Below, piece by piece: positions 61,641 through 64,000 of a stretch of DNA of 64,000 nucleotides (the first letter of the stretch is position 1; each line of letters opens with the position of its first letter). Both the position numbers and the translations under genes were made by a program. This DNA is from Pseudomonas cichorii (GTDB taxonomy: Bacteria > Pseudomonadota > Gammaproteobacteria > Pseudomonadales > Pseudomonadaceae), in assembly GCF_003700275.1 (NCBI RefSeq), contig NZ_RBRE01000028.1:62001-126000 (forward strand), given 5' to 3'. The notes below the pieces were generated by a model. That model searched no databases, was not told where the DNA came from, and worked only from the letters and a program-made list of their open reading frames with translations.

Positions 61641-62183
61641 ATGGAGCGTTTTTTCACGCCTGTCTGCCTGCTGGGTTTGCTGAGCGCCTGCACCGCGCAA
61701 ATCCCCAATACATTGCCGACCCATCCAGAAATCGACGGTGGCTCCAATCGGGCCCAGCACTCGAGGGGCACAGCCGAAGAAAGCCATCCGGCAGAACTTC
61801 GTTATGGCCGCTACACACTGGTCAGCACCGAGCCCACCGCGGAACAACGCGATCTTCTGGCCCAAATCATTGACGTGAACATCCCGTCCAGCCTGAGCCC
61901 TTTAGTGCAGGATGCATTGCAGTACGTATTGCAGCGCTCGGGCTATTCGCTCTGTCCAGTTTCCGCGTCGGTGAAGGTGCTGTTTACCCGGCCTCTGCCC
62001 GCAGCTCATTACCGGCTTGGCCCAATCCCGTTGCGCAACGCGCTACAAGTGCTGGCTGGCCCCGCCTGGCAACTCACGACCGATGAAGTCAGCCGTTCCG
62101 TCTGCTTCGAACAGCAGAAAACGGATGCCGGTGTCGCGCTGATCAGCCCGGCCTCGCCCCGTCAGCCGGAGGCACGCCCATGA
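61641..62183 (+). CDS. pilL: PilL N-terminal-type lipoprotein of ICE transfer (TIGR03748 family)
   Basis: A 180-aa protein with a lipoprotein signal (LLGLLSACTAQ, Cys at about residue 16). A secretin-N/STN-like domain follows: GRYTLVSTEPTAEQRDLLAQ, ALQYVLQRSGYSLCP and PIPLRNALQVLAGPAWQLTT. In this ICE class PilL-type lipoproteins belong to the type IV pilus/conjugation machinery at the outer membrane. It opens the transfer operon and overlaps the next start by 4 bp. Confidence 0.88.
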   Translation: MERFFTPVCLLGLLSACTAQIPNTLPTHPEIDGGSNRAQHSRGTAEESHPAELRYGRYTLVSTEPTAEQRDLLAQIIDVNIPSSLSPLVQDALQYVLQRSGYSLCPVSASVKVLFTRPLPAAHYRLGPIPLRNALQVLAGPAWQLTTDEVSRSVCFEQQKTDAGVALISPASPRQPEARP

Positions 62184-62851
62184 AAGCCTCGACGTTTCAA
62201 ACCCTCATCATTGGGCTGCTTTGCCTCGCGGTCGCCGGTCTGAGCGGTGGTTTGTATAACCAATATCAACACCTGGCCGAGCTACAGAGCACGAACACCC
62301 AATCCCAACAAACCCTGGACACCCTGCAACGTGATTCAAACGCCCTCAAGGATACACAGGAAAAACTGCAGTACGCGCTGAAAGACCTGAAGCAGATGGT
62401 CGATACCGGTGAGCAACAGGCCAATACCCTCGATCCCATGCTGGATCAATGGGCGCAAGAAATACAGGAACTGCGCGACGGTCTGACAGCCCGCGCCACC
62501 GCAGCGGACATGACCGCGCTACGCGCACGCCTTGAGCAAGTCGAGCAACAGCTCCTGGAGCTCAAGACCCAGCCATCAACTCCACCATCGACGTCTTCCA
62601 CGGCCAAGCCGAAACAGACCGCTCACCCCAAACCCATCTCGCTCTCGCCGCCGTTTTCAGTGTTGAGTGTCGAGTCCCGCGGGGGTGAGCGTTTTCTGGC
62701 GGTCGCACCTCATGACAGCCGCTCGCTCAGGGATGTTCGGCTGCTGCATAGCGGCGAGCAGCAAGGGGCTTGGCGCCTGAAAATACTGGAGCCGAACTCA
62801 GCCATCTTCGCAGTGGTCGCTCAGCCAGACCAGACCGTGCACCTCCCTTGA
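62180..62851 (+). CDS. Membrane-anchored coiled-coil transfer protein
   Basis: A 223-aa protein with one N-terminal membrane helix (TLIIGLLCLAVAGLSGGLY, residues about 8-26), a long periplasmic coiled coil (about 35-130, for example LQSTNTQSQQTLDTLQRDSN and ALRARLEQVEQQLLELKTQP), a Pro/Ser/Thr hinge, and a small beta-rich end (FSVLSVESRGGERFLAVAPH). It lies between PilL and TIGR03759 genes. It likely forms a trimeric or dimeric spacer across the periplasm in the conjugation apparatus. Confidence 0.78.
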   Translation: MKASTFQTLIIGLLCLAVAGLSGGLYNQYQHLAELQSTNTQSQQTLDTLQRDSNALKDTQEKLQYALKDLKQMVDTGEQQANTLDPMLDQWAQEIQELRDGLTARATAADMTALRARLEQVEQQLLELKTQPSTPPSTSSTAKPKQTAHPKPISLSPPFSVLSVESRGGERFLAVAPHDSRSLRDVRLLHSGEQQGAWRLKILEPNSAIFAVVAQPDQTVHLP

Positions 62852-62860
62852 GAAGCGATC

Positions 62861-63580
62861 ATGAACAGAGCGCTACTCCCCGCCGTCGTCTGTCTCGTTT
62901 CGCTACTGGCCACGGGCGCTGCGATGGGCAACCCCGTCACGACACAGTCACGGACCCAGGACACGCAGTCTGCTCCGCTGGGGCGCTCTGACTCTGAACA
63001 GGCGGCGAGCTGGGGTCTGACGGAGCAGGAGTGGACGCGCTTCGAACAGATCCAAGCCGGCCCACGCGGTTTCTGGAGCCCGAACCTCGATCCGTTGACC
63101 GCACTCGGAGTCGAGGCCGAGACCGACCAAGAACGCCAGCGCTATGCCGAATTACAGGTAGCGCTGGAAGCCAAACGCGCCGAGCGCGAGTTAGCCTATC
63201 AAAACGCTTACACCACGGCCTGGGCCAAGCTGTTTCCCGGGCTGCTGCCGATCCAGGGCATGGCATCCCCGCCCCCTGCCAGCTCATCGGCCGCGCCGCG
63301 CCAGGCCCTGTTTGTCGAGGACCACTGCCCAGCATGCACCGCCGAAGCGCAACGCCTGCAAAGCAGTGATACGGCGTTCGATATCTACCTGGTCGGCAGC
63401 CAAGGCGAGGATGAACGCGTCCGTAGCTGGGCTCGGCAAGCCGACATCGATCCGGCCAAGGTTCAACGCCGGCAGATCACCCTAAACCATGACCGTGGTC
63501 GCTGGCTCAGCCTGGGTGCCTTGGGGTCATTGCCTGCCACATTTCAACAGGTGAATGGACAATGGCAACGCCTCGATTGA
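62861..63580 (+). CDS. TIGR03759-family ICE transfer protein
   Basis: A 239-aa periplasmic protein with signal peptide (LVSLLATGAAMGNPV). The conserved core begins WGLTEQEWTRFEQIQAGPRG and FWSPNLDPLTALGVEAETD. The C-terminal part looks thioredoxin-like with FVEDHCPACTAEAQRLQ (CPAC redox pair) and SLPATFQQVNGQWQRL. A role in disulphide formation or in sensing during pilus or channel assembly is possible. Standard member of the PFGI-1-class transfer operon. Confidence 0.88.
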   Translation: MNRALLPAVVCLVSLLATGAAMGNPVTTQSRTQDTQSAPLGRSDSEQAASWGLTEQEWTRFEQIQAGPRGFWSPNLDPLTALGVEAETDQERQRYAELQVALEAKRAERELAYQNAYTTAWAKLFPGLLPIQGMASPPPASSSAAPRQALFVEDHCPACTAEAQRLQSSDTAFDIYLVGSQGEDERVRSWARQADIDPAKVQRRQITLNHDRGRWLSLGALGSLPATFQQVNGQWQRLD

Positions 63581-64000
63581 GTGGTATTGCGCTCCTGCTG
63601 ACGATGCTTGCCGTCCAGGCGGATGAACTCCCGCCGCCTGCCTACCAATTGGCGGCGCATGACGCCGACATCCCTTCTACGGTGCTGTTTGCGATTGCCC
63701 TGCAGGAGAGTGGCATTCGCGTCCGAGGTCGGCTGCTGCCCTGGCCGTGGACGCTGAATATTGCCGGTACCCCTTACCGCTTCGCCACTCGCCAAGCCGC
63801 CTGTCACGCCTTGCTTCAGGCGCTAGCCCGACAAAACGCCAAGCGGGTCGATGCCGGACTCGGGCAAACCAACCTGGGTTATCACGGGCAACGTTTTTCC
63901 AGCCCTTGTGAAGCCCTCGACCCCTACCGAAATCTCGCGGTGACCGCCGCGCTGTTGCAGGAGCATCACGCCGCCACCGGTGATTGGGTATTGGCTGCCG
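63562..64000 (+). CDS. Transglycosylase-like transfer protein (3' end outside window)
   Basis: Partial, 146 codons to the edge. A signal peptide (ALLLTMLAVQADELPPPAYQ) is followed by a lysozyme-like fold start: STVLFAIALQESGIRVRGRL with the catalytic Glu in ALQESG, and VDAGLGQTNLGYHGQRF. It is VirB1-type, cutting peptidoglycan to let the transfer channel through. The ATG overlaps the previous gene by 19 bp. Confidence 0.85.
   Translation, partial: MATPRLSGIALLLTMLAVQADELPPPAYQLAAHDADIPSTVLFAIALQESGIRVRGRLLPWPWTLNIAGTPYRFATRQAACHALLQALARQNAKRVDAGLGQTNLGYHGQRFSSPCEALDPYRNLAVTAALLQEHHAATGDWVLAA

Overview
The window reads as Pseudomonas chromosome. The fluorescens/syringae side of the genus is my inference from protein resemblance and REP style; there is no 16S or MLST gene here to prove it. 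It has three parts.

(1) About 1-11.1 kb is core-like, GC-rich DNA. It holds serA divergent from a D-2-hydroxyglutarate dehydrogenase plus a fumarylacetoacetate-hydrolase-family gene, two SdiA-regulated-domain paralogues, rpiA, ilvA, a DUF2242-type lipoprotein, and a LysR regulator divergent from a metallo-beta-lactamase-fold protein. REP-type inverted repeats are scattered between these genes.

(2) About 11.1-48.4 kb is a mosaic accessory region. It combines metabolic cassettes with decayed DNA. From left to right it contains: a LysE exporter beside gene fragments; an M81 metallopeptidase, MFS transporter and LysR set; IS66/IS3 relics; an AT-rich block with a CycA-like permease, aldehyde dehydrogenase, ACT-less homoserine dehydrogenase, Lrp regulator and threonine-synthase-like enzyme; a graveyard with IS1182, group II intron maturase and atoE fragments; a PAS-PAS chemoreceptor-like protein; a complete GC-rich 5-oxoprolinase cassette (pxpA, accB, accC, pxpB, pxpC, NCS1 permease, porin) with its LysR; a cassette built around a cyclic-imide-hydrolase-like protein (double-HTH GntR regulator, amidase, imidase, MFS, two SDRs, a small CxxC protein, a COG0523/CobW GTPase and a signal-less solute-binding protein); and LysR, Old Yellow Enzyme and DsbA-like genes.

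(3) From about 48.6 kb to the end is the ParA-side backbone of a PFGI-1/PAPI-1-class integrative and conjugative element (ICE). It runs: hypothetical, AlpA, ParA, two small coupled ORFs, ParB, DUF2857, STY4528, PFL_4669, DUF3158, SSB, TopB, a hairpin-dense non-coding stretch, STY4534, zinc-ribbon protein, RadC, a conserved gene broken by a stop codon, PilL, coiled-coil protein, TIGR03759 and a transglycosylase cut by the window edge. No integrase, attachment repeat or tRNA is visible, so it is unresolved whether the metabolic cassettes are ICE cargo or sit beside the ICE.

The most interesting candidates are a possible homoserine-to-aspartate catabolic cassette (19.6-24.1 kb), the imide-degradation cassette with its own metallochaperone-type GTPase (36.3-45.4 kb), and three DNA-level signals in the ICE: paired 13-bp palindromes before alpA, a cluster of GTTCGGAWTCCGAAC palindromes inside the STY4528 replication gene, and a nested hairpin in the non-coding region after topB.
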